NCBI RefSeq assembly: GCF_000011245.1
Contig: NC_004193.1
Coordinates: 2,644,501 to 2,708,500 of the forward strand
Reading direction: 5' to 3'
From: Oceanobacillus iheyensis HTE831
GTDB lineage: Bacteria > Bacillota > Bacilli > Bacillales > Amphibacillaceae
Length of the DNA: 64,000 nucleotides
Shown: one piece after another, positions 26,295 through 36,152 of the stretch
Layout: each line of letters opens with the position of its first letter
Position numbering within the stretch: the first letter of the stretch is position 1
Made by a program: the position numbers and the translations under genes
The notes under the pieces: generated by a model
Told to the model about the DNA's origin: nothing
The model's input: only the letters and a program-made list of their open reading frames with translations
Database searches by the model: none

Positions 26295-26689
26295 ATCCAA
26301 CCACCCTTTCTAATGAACCTTAGGCCTCCTACACATTTTATGCATGAGTGCCCATGAAGTGATTAGAAAAACATTTTTCTTCAATTGAATTTCATGATTG
26401 GTAGATTCAATATAAAAAAACAAACATGTTAGCAAAATTTATATTTTAACGATAATGGCTATAACTTGGCTTTAGTTGTAATGGAAAATGGCACTTCTAT
26501 AGGATTAGTATGGGCTAAAAATCCACTAGGAAAAGGGATTTTTAACTGATACTTATTTGAATCCCTGCCTGCGAAAGCGCGTCTACAATCATAATCAAAC
26601 AATAATCCATCCGGGTTTCACACTAAGTATCTTAATTATGAAATGGACTCAAAGATAAAAAATTTAGAAATTCTTAGTCTATACATAAA
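26295..26689. other. Intergenic stretch upstream of the asparagine synthetase gene
   Basis: No supported gene. It contains a hairpin AAAAATCC/GGATTTTT at 26517-26543 with T-rich arms on both strands. A plus-strand frame of 38 codons ends at that hairpin (YNLALVVMENGTSIGLVWAK) and has no ribosome-binding site; it may be the tail of a lost gene. The asn promoter must lie near 26310-26400, but no clear hexamers are seen. Confidence 0.4.
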
Positions 26690-26697
26690 AAAAGCAA

Positions 26698-26723
26698 GAA
26701 AAATCATTGTCCAATGACTTTTC
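26698..26723 (-). terminator. rpiA terminator
   Basis: Stem AAAATCATTG / CAATGACTTTT with a 2-nt centre, followed on the minus strand by T-rich sequence. Confidence 0.6.
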
Positions 26724-26747
26724 CCGCTATTCAACAGTATCTAGAAA

Positions 26748-27422
26748 TTATTTTATATAAATATTATCTTTTTCTCCAACAATTACCGTAGTAGCCATAT
26801 CAATAAATAAGCCCGTTTCAATTACTCCTACAATTGATTTAATCTCTTTATTTAATTTATCCGGATGCGGAATAACTTTAAAAGGACAATCTAAAATATA
26901 ATTCCCATTATCGGTAACTAGTGGCTCCTCCTCATGAACACGAACCGTAGGAACACAACCTAATTTAGATATTTCATTTGCAGTTCGTTGCCATGAAAAT
27001 GGCAGAACCTCAACAGGAAGAGAAAATTCTCCTAGAGTCTCTACTACTTTTGATTGATCGACAATTATGACAAACTCTTTAGCAGCTTGAGCAATTATTT
27101 TTTCACGAAAAAGCGCAGCTCCCCCACCCTTAATCAAATGATTATTAGCATCTACTTCATCCGCCCCATCAATCGTTATATCTAATTCTTTCACATTCGA
27201 GAAATCTGTTAACGGAATACCAGCTTCTTCTGCCCATGTTGCTGTTTGATTTGAAGATGGAATGCCTTCAATTTTCAAGCCATCTTGTTGAATACGTTCA
27301 CCCAATGAACGAATCATCCAATATACAGTGGATCCTGATCCTAATCCAACTTTCATTCCGTCCTTCACCATAGTTGCCGCTTTTTCCCCAACTGCTTTTT
27401 TTAATTTATCTTGCTCATTCAC
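26748..27422 (-). CDS. rpiA: Ribose-5-phosphate isomerase A
   Basis: A 224-residue enzyme interconverting ribose 5-phosphate and ribulose 5-phosphate in the pentose phosphate pathway. Signatures: phosphate loop GLGSGSTVYWMI (25-37), DITIDGADEVDANNHLIKGGGAALFREKI with catalytic Asp and Glu, and the C-terminal GVIETGLFIDMATTVIVG. GTG start after GAGGAGGT at 9-nt spacing. Single gene. Confidence 0.95.
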   Translation of the reverse strand: MNEQDKLKKAVGEKAATMVKDGMKVGLGSGSTVYWMIRSLGERIQQDGLKIEGIPSSNQTATWAEEAGIPLTDFSNVKELDITIDGADEVDANNHLIKGGGAALFREKIIAQAAKEFVIIVDQSKVVETLGEFSLPVEVLPFSWQRTANEISKLGCVPTVRVHEEEPLVTDNGNYILDCPFKVIPHPDKLNKEIKSIVGVIETGLFIDMATTVIVGEKDNIYIK

Positions 27423-27519
27423 CGATAGCTACCTCCTCATTATGTATACGTAATCATTATAGCGTAAAAGGTGTTGGAAGTTAAATTTGCATATAATTGA
27501 AAAATTCAAGCCTACAATT

Positions 27520-27564
27520 GAGGAATTCATATAAGATAATATGAGGAATTCATCTAAGATAATA
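27520..27564. repeat. Two-copy 23-bp direct repeat
   Basis: GAGGAATTCATATAAGATAA and GAGGAATTCATCTAAGATAA in tandem just after the stop codon of the acetyltransferase gene. Function unknown. Confidence 0.7.
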
Positions 27565-27572
27565 AATTATTA

Positions 27573-28082
27573 TTAATCTAATTCTCTTCTATATTTAAGA
27601 ACGATTGCTCCAGGTTTTTGCTTAATATCTTTAGATTGGATTTCTTCTTGAAAAACAAAACCACGGGCTTCATAAAAAGGAATTCCTTTCATATTTCCTT
27701 TTTGAACAGTAACATATTGTTCTAAAGCACCTAATTGTTTTTGCTGCTCCGTCACTGCTTCGAGTATTTTTGTCCCAATCCCTTCATTTCTACGAGTAGG
27801 ATTCAAGTAAAGAACGTATAGCCAACCAGTTTGGTCCGTCGTCATGCCGCCTCCTCCAGCACCAACTACAATTCCACCTTCAAGCGCAACAAAATAACCG
27901 CCCCATGAATGATTAAATTGTGTTACTTCTTTTCGTATTCGCTCTTCTTTATAATATTCTTCACATTTTTGTTCAATAAGTTCGTGGGACAATAGTCCTT
28001 TTGATACATCGCAGTAGCCAGCTCTACATACAGAAATAATCCCTTGAACATGATCTTCATTTGCAAGTTCGATACGAATCAT
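27573..28082 (-). CDS. GNAT-family N-acetyltransferase
   Basis: A 169-residue protein. The acetyl-CoA-binding motif is LYVLYLNPTRRNEGIGTKILEAV (about 93-115, R/Q-x-x-G-x-G/A type), followed by QYVTVQKGNMKGIPFYEARGF. The acceptor substrate cannot be deduced. The frame opens at GTG 28091, but ATG 28082 is 6 nt from AGTAGGTG and gives the usual MIRIELANEDHV start. It sits alone between rpiA and the oligopeptide transporter. Confidence 0.87.
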   Translation of the reverse strand: MIRIELANEDHVQGIISVCRAGYCDVSKGLLSHELIEQKCEEYYKEERIRKEVTQFNHSWGGYFVALEGGIVVGAGGGGMTTDQTGWLYVLYLNPTRRNEGIGTKILEAVTEQQKQLGALEQYVTVQKGNMKGIPFYEARGFVFQEEIQSKDIKQKPGAIVLKYRRELD

Positions 28083-28120
28083 TTTTTTCACCTACTAAAA
28101 TAAAATTTGATTTTAAGCAT

Positions 28121-28157
28121 AAAGAAAAAACCCTATCAACGTAGGGTTTTTTCTTTA
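28121..28157 (-). terminator. Terminator of the opp operon
   Basis: Long perfect stem AAAGAAAAAACCCTA / TAGGGTTTTTTCTTT with a 6-nt loop, right after the oppA-like gene. Confidence 0.85.
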
Positions 28158-28162
28158 TACTA

Positions 28163-30004
28163 TTATTCTACTGTTTGTGGTGTTTCTTCTGTTACGCCAA
28201 CTTCATGCCAACCATTCCAGCTCCATTGAATAGAGTAATCTGTTACGCGATTGTTAACTGGAACTAATACTGCACGATAAAGTGTTGGGAATACAGGAAT
28301 TTCATCTACCATTAATTGTTGCCAATCTTTGTATACTTCTTGACGATGTGCGATATCAAGAGATGCTTCTGATGCACCTTCTGCTAGTAATTCATCATTT
28401 TCTTCACTCGCATAACGAGTATAGTTGAACTGAGCATTTCTTCCATATAATCCTGAAGGATCTACGTCAGAACCAGTACCCCAAGCACCTTGATAAATAT
28501 CGATATCTGGATCGTCAGCTTCTACACGATCATAGAAAGTGTTGAACTCTTGTAAACGTCCATCTAATAATTGTACTTTCAAACCTACAGCTTCCCAAGA
28601 CTGAATGTAATAGTTAGCTATGGGTTCAGCTGTATCTCCACCAGACATTGAAGCAAAGTTAATCACTAATTCTTCACCATCTGGATTTTCACGAATTCCA
28701 TCACCAGTAACATCTTCATATCCTGCTTCATCTAAAATCTGATTAGCTAAGTCTGGATCATAAGTTGGTGCTTCAATAGAAGGATCATGATAATCTGGAT
28801 ATGCTGGAATGATTAATGTATTTGCATTCCAACGTAAACCATTATAGAACTGCTTTCCTACGGCATCATTATCAACAGCATGCCACATTGCTTTTCTTAA
28901 ATTCACATCAGCCATTTTAGCATCTGGGTTTGGTACTACCTCACCAGCATCTCCATCCCATTTACCCAATTTAAATCCAATATAAGTATACGCTAGATCT
29001 GTTTGACCTAAAAACTCCACATTTGTCATTGTTTCAGCAACATCTGGATATTGATCAGTCGGGAATGAATCAACCAAATCAACCTCACCAGTTTCTAAAG
29101 CTTGAACTACTGTTTCCGGTGCTACTACTTTTAAAGTTAAACCATCAAGTTTTGGTGTTCCTTGCCAGTAATCTTCGTTTGCTGTAAATGTAACAGACTC
29201 TCCAGGTACGATGGAATCAACTTTAAACGGCCCCATACCTATTGGGTTTTGACGTACAGCATCTGACTCAGCCATTTCTGCAACTGGAATTTCTTCAAAA
29301 ATATGTTTAGGCATTGCATATGGCCAAATTCCACTTGCTATAAGTGATGGATTAGCTTCAATAAATGTGATTTTCAGCGTTTTCTCATCAACTACTTCGA
29401 TTCCAGAAATACTTTCTGCTTCTCCGTTATGATAAGCTTCCATTCCCTCAACATTAGTCATTGTAGAGTCATAACGAACACCAGTATAATCAGGATGACC
29501 AATTACTTCAAAAGAATATGCCCAGTCTTCTGCTGTAACAGGCTCTCCATCATGCCAATTTACATTATCACGAATTGTAAATGTAAATGTTTTATTATCA
29601 TCGGATACTTCCCACTCCGCTGCTCCATCTTGTGTGTAGTTAAAATTATTATCAGTACTTAGAAGGGGTTCATCAAATAGTCCAATAATTTCTGCGTCTG
29701 GCGCACCTGAATAGAAATTCCAGTTTAAGGTACCTTCAAATACAGTATCAGTAACTAAACCGAAGTTTAACGTACCACCATCAATTGCTTCCCCTTCACT
29801 TGTCTTATCTGTAGAAAAATCATCAATTGAATAAATACCCTCTTCAGATTCTTCATCCGTATTTTCCTCTGTATCTGATCCTGCGTCTGAACCTGCATCT
29901 GATTCTGAGTCCGCATCATCAGAACCTCCATTACATGCAGCTAATACTAACAATAGCATTAACATCATTGCGAGTAAAAGCTTGCTTAAACTAGATTTTC
30001 TCAT
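28163..30004 (-). CDS. Oligopeptide ABC transporter substrate-binding lipoprotein
   Basis: A 613-residue family 5 solute-binding protein. The signal peptide ends in the lipobox LLLVLAAC (lipidated Cys24). An acidic Asp/Ser/Glu spacer (about 27-54) precedes the binding domain with PVTAEDWAYSFEVI and NPIGMGPFKVDSIV. It delivers peptides to the adjacent permease. It is the last gene of a D-F-B-C-A order. Re-import of signal peptides by such systems is known in Bacillus, so it could serve the RRNPP peptide at 11.4 kb; that is speculation. Confidence 0.92.
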   Translation of the reverse strand: MRKSSLSKLLLAMMLMLLLVLAACNGGSDDADSESDAGSDAGSDTEENTDEESEEGIYSIDDFSTDKTSEGEAIDGGTLNFGLVTDTVFEGTLNWNFYSGAPDAEIIGLFDEPLLSTDNNFNYTQDGAAEWEVSDDNKTFTFTIRDNVNWHDGEPVTAEDWAYSFEVIGHPDYTGVRYDSTMTNVEGMEAYHNGEAESISGIEVVDEKTLKITFIEANPSLIASGIWPYAMPKHIFEEIPVAEMAESDAVRQNPIGMGPFKVDSIVPGESVTFTANEDYWQGTPKLDGLTLKVVAPETVVQALETGEVDLVDSFPTDQYPDVAETMTNVEFLGQTDLAYTYIGFKLGKWDGDAGEVVPNPDAKMADVNLRKAMWHAVDNDAVGKQFYNGLRWNANTLIIPAYPDYHDPSIEAPTYDPDLANQILDEAGYEDVTGDGIRENPDGEELVINFASMSGGDTAEPIANYYIQSWEAVGLKVQLLDGRLQEFNTFYDRVEADDPDIDIYQGAWGTGSDVDPSGLYGRNAQFNYTRYASEENDELLAEGASEASLDIAHRQEVYKDWQQLMVDEIPVFPTLYRAVLVPVNNRVTDYSIQWSWNGWHEVGVTEETPQTVE

Positions 30005-30101
30005 CCTTGTAACCTCCCTTTGTTATTGTTTCTGTCTTGCCAGCAAGGACTACCGGCTTATATACTCAACATCAATTTTGATGTAGGTACCAAAATATTT
30101 C

Positions 30102-30992
30102 TTAACCTCGACGCTGTTTTGCGTCTGCAGCACGTCTTAAAGCCTCTCCAACATTTCTTACTGAAAGCATTAATAACAGAATCAATATTGCTGCAGGTAT
30201 CCAAATCCACCAGCGAAATTCAAGTGTTTGTGGATTTCTAGCATAACTTAATAATGTACCCAAACTAGGAGTATTCTCTGGAAAACCAAATCCTAAAAAT
30301 GAAAGTCCAGATTCCAATCCAATATTAGAAGCTAAGTTTAACGTCATCGTTACAATAATTAACGAGGTAATATTAGGTAACACTTGATTAAAGATTATTT
30401 TTAAATTTGATGTTCCTAATGTTTTGGATGCTTGTGCATAATCCAATTCTTTTTCTTGCAAAGCCTTTGATCGTATTAATCTGGCTATCCCCATCCATGA
30501 AAATGCAGCCATAATAATAGAGAAAGTTAACGTATTGTAGCTAGGAACAATTGCCACGAAAACAATAATAATCATTAAGAATGGTAATACGTTAAAGAAA
30601 TCTAAAATACGCATCATAATGTTATCGATATGGCCACCAAAATATCCAGAAACTACACCGTAAATAATTCCAAAAGCACCACTAAACAACGTAACCATGA
30701 TCCCAATCGCTAATGAGTTTCTAGTTCCAATGATTAATTGACCGAATACATCTCGCCCGCCATAATCTGTACCTAATATAAATTGATCAGATGGGGCTTC
30801 ATGTATGGCAAACAAATCAACACTTACAATCTCTTTTTGGTCTAATATAAGCGAAGTGCCAAATACAAATAGCATTGTACCTAATAAAAATATTAAAGAA
30901 ACAAGAGCTAATTTATCTCTATAAAGTTCTTTAATAAGTATTCTTAACGCGGAAGGACTCCTTTGTTCAACAACCTTCGAATTTATCTCCAT
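30102..30992 (-). CDS. Oligopeptide ABC permease, OppC/DppC type
   Basis: A 296-residue inner-membrane permease with about six helices. It has a long N-terminal arm, the OppC_N motif and the EAA loop ALQEKELDYAQASKTLGTSNLKIIFNQVLPN that docks the ATPases. The FILGTDYGGRDVFGQLIIGTRNSL segment is typical of OppC/DppC. It lies between oppB- and oppA-like genes. ATG after GAGGTG. Confidence 0.92.
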   Translation of the reverse strand: MEINSKVVEQRSPSALRILIKELYRDKLALVSLIFLLGTMLFVFGTSLILDQKEIVSVDLFAIHEAPSDQFILGTDYGGRDVFGQLIIGTRNSLAIGIMVTLFSGAFGIIYGVVSGYFGGHIDNIMMRILDFFNVLPFLMIIIVFVAIVPSYNTLTFSIIMAAFSWMGIARLIRSKALQEKELDYAQASKTLGTSNLKIIFNQVLPNITSLIIVTMTLNLASNIGLESGLSFLGFGFPENTPSLGTLLSYARNPQTLEFRWWIWIPAAILILLLMLSVRNVGEALRRAADAKQRRG

Positions 30993-31022
30993 GTAATATT
31001 CACCTCAAAACATATGCTGTTT

Positions 31023-31985
31023 CTATTTAATACGAATACGTGGATCAACGATACTTAAAATAATGTCAGAAAGTAATGCCCCTAAAATATTAGCAATACC
31101 AAACAATAAAACTAAGGAAGTTACTACACTATAGTCACGCTGAGTAATTGACTCTAAAAATAGTGCACCCATTCCTGGGAATCCAAAAATATTTTCAATA
31201 AATATTGTTCCAGAAATTAAAGTGGTTATCTCCCATCCAAAGAAAGCTGCGATAGGTAATAATGAATTTCTAAAAATATGTTTGTTGTATACTCTACTTT
31301 CCGATGCACCTTTAGATCTTGCTGTAACTATAAAATCTTTTTGCTTTGTATCCACAATTTCACTTCTTAAGTATTGTACCGTCGATACAACTTGTATTAA
31401 CGCCATAGAAAGTCCTGGTAAAATGAGATGATATAATTTACTTATCGCATATTCCATCGTCCCTCGCTCTAACCCAGGCTCAACACTTCCACTAGTCGGG
31501 AACCAACCTAATTGATATCCAAAAACCCATAACATAACTAAACCAAAAATAAATAATGGAGTTGCAAAACCTAAATAAGTATATCCAGTTATACTTTGAT
31601 CAAGAACTGTATCGTTAAATCTTCCACTAGTAATACCAAGTGGAATAGCAATTAGGTATGTAAAAATTAATGTTACGATGGAAAGCAACACTGTATTTTC
31701 CATTCGTTGTGATATTAATTCTGTAACCGGCATTTTAAATCTAAATGATTGCCCAAAATCTCCCTGTACTGCTCCACCTAACCAATCTCCATATTGTACA
31801 TACCAAGGGTTATTCAATCCCATTTTCTCTCTTAATTCATCAATAGTTGCTCTATCAATATTTGGATCTATCAATCCAGTTAATGCATCACCTGGCATTA
31901 GCTGTGCTAATAAAAATACTAAAATACTCAAAAATAGTACTTGGGGAAAAGTGATTACTAATCTTCGAACTATAAATTTCCACAT
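31023..31985 (-). CDS. Oligopeptide ABC permease, OppB/DppB type
   Basis: A 320-residue permease, partner of the OppC-like protein. N-terminal MWKFIVRRLVITFPQVLFLS, the conserved MPGDA loop, and the EAA motif IVTARSKGASESRVYNKHIFRNSLLP. Six membrane spans. ATG with AAAGG about 10 nt upstream. Confidence 0.92.
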   Translation of the reverse strand: MWKFIVRRLVITFPQVLFLSILVFLLAQLMPGDALTGLIDPNIDRATIDELREKMGLNNPWYVQYGDWLGGAVQGDFGQSFRFKMPVTELISQRMENTVLLSIVTLIFTYLIAIPLGITSGRFNDTVLDQSITGYTYLGFATPLFIFGLVMLWVFGYQLGWFPTSGSVEPGLERGTMEYAISKLYHLILPGLSMALIQVVSTVQYLRSEIVDTKQKDFIVTARSKGASESRVYNKHIFRNSLLPIAAFFGWEITTLISGTIFIENIFGFPGMGALFLESITQRDYSVVTSLVLLFGIANILGALLSDIILSIVDPRIRIK

Positions 31986-31992
31986 GTATAAA

Positions 31993-32925
31993 TCAACCTT
32001 TCTGCGGTAGCGCGACTCTATGTGAATCCGAAATTGATTGCAATTTATAAGCTAATCCTTGCTGATCAAAGTAATCATTAAAAGAATGGTTATATTCATT
32101 TAAAACTTCTTTTCGGAAACCAAATTGTTTATCACGATTTCTTGGATTAATATCAGGTATTGCTGCAATTAATCGTTTTGTATATATGTGCTTCGGACTC
32201 TCAAAAATATCTTCTTTCGTCCCTTGTTCCACATACCTACCTTTATACATGATAGAAATATCATCACACATATGCTTTACAACCCCAAGGTCATGGCTAA
32301 TAAATAAAAACGTTAAATTGAGCTCTTTTTGAATATCTTTCATAAAGTTAAGTACCTGTGCTTGTACGGAGACATCCAATGCAGATACTGGTTCATCCGC
32401 GATGATTAATTTTGGCTTTAAAGCAATTGCTCTCGCAACACCAATTCGCTGACGTTGACCACCAGAGAATTCATGTGGGTATTTATAAATACTGTCCGGG
32501 CTGACTCCAACTATTTCTAATAATTCTTGTACTCGTTTTTTCTCTTCAGCCTTTGTAAGCTTTTCAAAATTTCTAATTGGCTCTGCAATAACATCAATTA
32601 TTCGTTTTCTAGGATTTAATGATGAATAAGGATCCTGAAAAATCATTTGTACATCTTTTCTAAATTCTTTATCTTTGCTTTTTTGACTTGTGATATCTTT
32701 TCCATTAAACAAAATTTGTCCACCGGTAACTTCCTCTAGACCGATAATCGCTCTACCAGTAGTAGATTTGCCTGATCCTGATTCTCCAACAAGACCATAG
32801 GTTTTCCCTTCCTCTAGTTCAAAAGACACCCCATCAACCGCTCTGATATAATCTACTGTGCGGTTAAATATTCCACCTTTAATAGGAAAGTAGACTTTTA
32901 GATCTTTAACCTCAAGAAATGCCAT
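31993..32925 (-). CDS. Oligopeptide ABC ATPase, OppF type
   Basis: A 310-residue ATPase. Walker A GESGSGKSTTG, signature SGGQRQRIG, Walker B LIIADEP, switch histidine in ISHDLGVV, and the C-terminal oligopeptide_HPY extension. The frame is open further, but ATG 32925 (MAFLEVKDLKVYF) has AAGGAGG and overlaps the end of the OppD-like gene by 14 bp, giving coupled translation. Confidence 0.93.
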   Translation of the reverse strand: MAFLEVKDLKVYFPIKGGIFNRTVDYIRAVDGVSFELEEGKTYGLVGESGSGKSTTGRAIIGLEEVTGGQILFNGKDITSQKSKDKEFRKDVQMIFQDPYSSLNPRKRIIDVIAEPIRNFEKLTKAEEKKRVQELLEIVGVSPDSIYKYPHEFSGGQRQRIGVARAIALKPKLIIADEPVSALDVSVQAQVLNFMKDIQKELNLTFLFISHDLGVVKHMCDDISIMYKGRYVEQGTKEDIFESPKHIYTKRLIAAIPDINPRNRDKQFGFRKEVLNEYNHSFNDYFDQQGLAYKLQSISDSHRVALPQKG

Positions 32926-33919
32926 TGGATTGTTCCTCCTTATATTCCTCTGGGAAGTAAAAATTCTCGTAGCAAGTACATCTAACAAAGTGACCTGGCT
33001 CTACTTCGTGTAGTTCCGGATTCTCTTCATGTGCAGATTCATCAATCCATGGAATTCGTGCCGCAAAACGACAACCTTTTCTCGGCAAATTTTTTAAATT
33101 TGGTACGATACCTTGTATAACATGAAGTTTATCTTCCCCTTCTTGGGGTACAGAGTGTAATAAAGACTTTGTATAAGGATGTAAAGGATTTTCAAACAAT
33201 GTATGCACTTCAGCAACTTCAACAATTTGACCTGCATACATCACTGCTACTCGGTCCGCCATTTCAGCTACTACACCTAGGTCATGCGTGATCAATATAA
33301 TTCCGGCGTGGATTTTTTCTTTTAAATCTCGAATTAAATCTAGTATTTGAGCTTGAATAGTTACATCTAACGCTGTTGTAGGCTCATCAGCAATCAATAA
33401 CTGTGGTTCATTCGCAATCGCAATCGCGATGATCACCCTTTGTCGCATTCCTCCAGATAATTCATGTGGAAATTGCTCATATACATTTTTAGGTCTTGGT
33501 ATACCTACCATTTCCAGAAGTTCGATAACTTTATTTTTCCGTTCATTTTGTCCCATTTTTTTATGAAGCAAAAGTACTTCTTCAATTTGTTTTCCTATAG
33601 GCATTAGTGGATTTAATGCAGTAAGTGGATCTTGGAAAATCATTGCCATTTCATCTCCACGCATTTGATCCAAATTAGACTTAGACATGGTTACTATATC
33701 CTTATTATTTAAGAGAACTTTCCCTTCAATTTTCGCTCTGTTATGTAATCGCATTATAGAAAATGCCAGTGCACTTTTACCTGAACCAGACTCACCAACA
33801 ATTCCTAATACCTCATTTTTATGCAAGGTTAGACTAACATCGTCTACTGCTGCATAATATTCACTATCGATACGAAAAGATGTTTTTAGGTTTTCAATCT
33901 TCAAAAGTTCTTTACTCAA
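32912..33919 (-). CDS. Oligopeptide ABC ATPase, OppD type
   Basis: A 335-residue ATPase and first gene of the transporter operon. Walker A GESGSGKSALAF, signature LSGGMRQRV, Walker B LLIADEP, HDLGVVAEMADRV, and a cysteine-containing C-terminal oligopeptide_HPY region (GCRFAARIPW ... VRCTCYE). The start is taken as TTG 33919 (LSKELLKIENLKTSF) after AGGGGGA; the 37 codons further upstream have no family resemblance. Confidence 0.92.
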   Translation of the reverse strand: MSKELLKIENLKTSFRIDSEYYAAVDDVSLTLHKNEVLGIVGESGSGKSALAFSIMRLHNRAKIEGKVLLNNKDIVTMSKSNLDQMRGDEMAMIFQDPLTALNPLMPIGKQIEEVLLLHKKMGQNERKNKVIELLEMVGIPRPKNVYEQFPHELSGGMRQRVIIAIAIANEPQLLIADEPTTALDVTIQAQILDLIRDLKEKIHAGIILITHDLGVVAEMADRVAVMYAGQIVEVAEVHTLFENPLHPYTKSLLHSVPQEGEDKLHVIQGIVPNLKNLPRKGCRFAARIPWIDESAHEENPELHEVEPGHFVRCTCYENFYFPEEYKEEQSNGIS

Positions 33920-34447
33920 TCTTAATCCCCCTAATGAAATTAATTTATATGATATATGTCTAGTAACTATTGGACGGCTACAAATTTCATCAGGATAATA
34001 CCAACTTAAACGTATGCTCTTTATTTTCAATTAAGAACAACGATATAATCTACTATCCTTTGATTTTATATTCTTGCGATTTTTCTAATAATTTATAGTA
34101 AAATTACGATTTGTGAGCTGAAATTTCAACTATGTAATCATTCATTTATTCAACCCGAAATATAATCGTAAACAAATCTTAATATATTAAAAAATTATAG
34201 TTCATAATTTTTAGAAAAGCAATAAGTTTTGATAAAAATTAACATTAGTAATTTACAAATAAATGGATTTACCATCTAAAAACACTTTAGGATCAAGGTA
34301 TTTCACTATTTCTTTTTGTTGGAAATTTTTATTTTTTTCACCAAAGAAAAGTGTCGAATTATAGGATTAACCTTCATAAAATATTACAAATTTCGCTTTT
34401 CTCGAATTTAACTTTATTATCTATCAATCTAATTTTCTTATACACAG
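33920..34447. promoter_or_regulatory. Upstream region of the opp operon with a CodY-like box
   Basis: A 530-bp AT-rich gap with no gene. AATTTTTAGAAAAGC (34206-34220) matches 12 of 15 positions of the CodY consensus. CodY control of peptide importers is common in Bacillus, so this fits, but AT-rich DNA produces such matches by chance. No clear promoter hexamers were picked. Confidence 0.35.
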
Positions 34448-34487
34448 AAAAAGTCTTTTAACCTTTTTCCTAGGTCAAAAGACTTTT
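34448..34487 (-). terminator. Terminator of the ilv-leu operon
   Basis: Stem AAAAGTCTTTT / AAAAGACTTTT around a 15-nt loop, T-rich on the minus strand, just beyond the last gene of the operon. Confidence 0.75.
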
Positions 34488-34491
34488 CCTT

Positions 34492-35508
34492 TTATAGCGC
34501 CACATATGCTCTTTCTGGATTTTTATTAATATTACTGGATAGATGTTGTATTTTTTGCATATTACTGATGTCCAAGTTACCTCCACTAACTATAACACCA
34601 CAATGCCTGGATGAGATCGTGTCATTATGTGCAAATAGTGCAGCTAATGCAGCGGCACCAGCACCTTCCATTAACGTCTTATTTCTTTCCAACATGTAAA
34701 TGATTGCTGAAGCAATTTGTTCATCATTAACCGTAACAATATCATCAACATAGGATCGAATAAGTGGCAAGGTCAAATCTCCTGGTTGTTTTACCGCTAT
34801 TCCTTCTGCAATTGTTGAAACATTTGATAAAGAATGTACTTTGCTCGAATGATAACTTTGATGCATTGCTGCAGCACCTTCAGCCTGTACGCCGATTATT
34901 TTAATGTTTCTATTTACATGTTTAGCAGCAACTGCAATGCCACTAATTAATCCACCTCCACCAATTGGGACAATAATGGTATCAATACGGTCTTCTTGGC
35001 GGAGTAATTCCATTGCAATTGTCCCTTGACCAGCCATAATATCATAATCATCAAATGGGTGGATATACGTAGCACCAGTTACTTTTTGATGTTGAAGTGA
35101 AGCCTCATAAGCTTCTTGAAAACTTTCTCCAACAAGATTTACGGTTGCCCCATAATTTCTTGTCGCATTAATTTTCGCTAGAGGCGTTCCTTCAGACATA
35201 AAAATCGTTGCCTTAACTCCTAATTTTGCAGCGGCATGAGCTACACCTTGTGCATGATTACCAGCTGAAGCTGTAATTACGCCGTGTTGTAATTCTTCTT
35301 TTGACAGTTGCATTAATTTATAACTTGCTCCTCGAAATTTAAATGCCCCAGTTTTTTGTTGATTTTCCATTTTACAGTAAACATGTTTTCCAACAATATC
35401 ATCCGTTGTATGTGATGTTACTAATGGTGTACGATGAACAATCGGTGTTAATTTCTTCATAGCTTGGTATACTTTTTCACCAGTTAAGCGATCCCCAAGA
35501 CAACTCAC
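34492..35508 (-). CDS. ilvA: Threonine ammonia-lyase, short (TdcB-like) form
   Basis: A 338-residue PLP enzyme converting threonine to 2-oxobutyrate, the entry to isoleucine synthesis. The PLP lysine lies in GAFKFRGASYK, the glycine loop is SAGNHAQGVA, and VPIGGGGLISG binds phosphate. It lacks the C-terminal ACT-like regulatory domain of long IlvA (about 420 aa in B. subtilis), so isoleucine feedback is not expected. The start is taken as GTG 35508, although AAGGAG lies very close to it. Last gene of the ilv-leu operon, about 50 bp after leuD. Confidence 0.85.
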   Translation of the reverse strand: MSCLGDRLTGEKVYQAMKKLTPIVHRTPLVTSHTTDDIVGKHVYCKMENQQKTGAFKFRGASYKLMQLSKEELQHGVITASAGNHAQGVAHAAAKLGVKATIFMSEGTPLAKINATRNYGATVNLVGESFQEAYEASLQHQKVTGATYIHPFDDYDIMAGQGTIAMELLRQEDRIDTIIVPIGGGGLISGIAVAAKHVNRNIKIIGVQAEGAAAMHQSYHSSKVHSLSNVSTIAEGIAVKQPGDLTLPLIRSYVDDIVTVNDEQIASAIIYMLERNKTLMEGAGAAALAALFAHNDTISSRHCGVIVSGGNLDISNMQKIQHLSSNINKNPERAYVAL

Positions 35509-35560
35509 TCTCCTTCTATTCTGTAACGAAAAAATGAAACTTTATTCAGCGGAATAAATC

Positions 35561-36139
35561 TCAGTTAGCAGATTCATAGGCCGCAATCTTTTCTTCCTTT
35601 AATAAGGTTAAGGCTATATCATCCCAACCATTGATTAATTTTTCACGTTGGTACGGCGTAATATCAAATGATGTTATTGTTCCATCAGAGGCTTGAATCG
35701 TTTGTTGCTTTAAATCAACATCTAATGTTAACCCATCTACTGCTTTTTGCATCCACGACTTCACTTGCTGCTCATCCATCTTAATAACTAATATGCCATT
35801 TTTTAACGCGTTATTATAAAAAATATCGGCAAAGTCTGGTGCAATAATCACTTTAAATCCATAATCAGCAAGGGCCCAAGGAGCATGTTCCCGACTGGAT
35901 CCACAACCAAAATTATCTCCGGCAACTAAAATGCTAGAACCTTTATAGTCCGGATCATTTAAAACAAAATCACTTCGCTCTGTTCCATCATCATTGAACC
36001 TCCAATGAAAAAATAGAAACTGTCCAAAACCAGTTCGTTCGATTCGTTTTAAAAATTGCTTTGGAATAATTTGGTCCGTGTCTACATTAGCTCTATTTAA
36101 TGGACAGACCTTTCCACTATGAAATTCCAATGGTTCCAT
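35561..36139 (-). CDS. leuD: 3-isopropylmalate dehydratase small subunit
   Basis: A 192-residue swivel-domain subunit that pairs with LeuC. Motifs: NVDTDQIIPKQFLKRIERTGFG and the substrate-recognition loop VAGDNFGCGSSREHAPWAL. Directly follows leuC by 13 bp in the leucine operon. ATG after GGAGGAG. Confidence 0.96.
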   Translation of the reverse strand: MEPLEFHSGKVCPLNRANVDTDQIIPKQFLKRIERTGFGQFLFFHWRFNDDGTERSDFVLNDPDYKGSSILVAGDNFGCGSSREHAPWALADYGFKVIIAPDFADIFYNNALKNGILVIKMDEQQVKSWMQKAVDGLTLDVDLKQQTIQASDGTITSFDITPYQREKLINGWDDIALTLLKEEKIAAYESAN

Positions 36140-36152
36140 TTAAGATCTCCTC

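Noticed and set aside
30020..30241. 73-aa plus-strand frame between oppA- and oppC-like genes
   Set aside because: Mostly antisense to the oppC-like gene, with no start signal; the 97-bp gap between the two genes shows no other feature.
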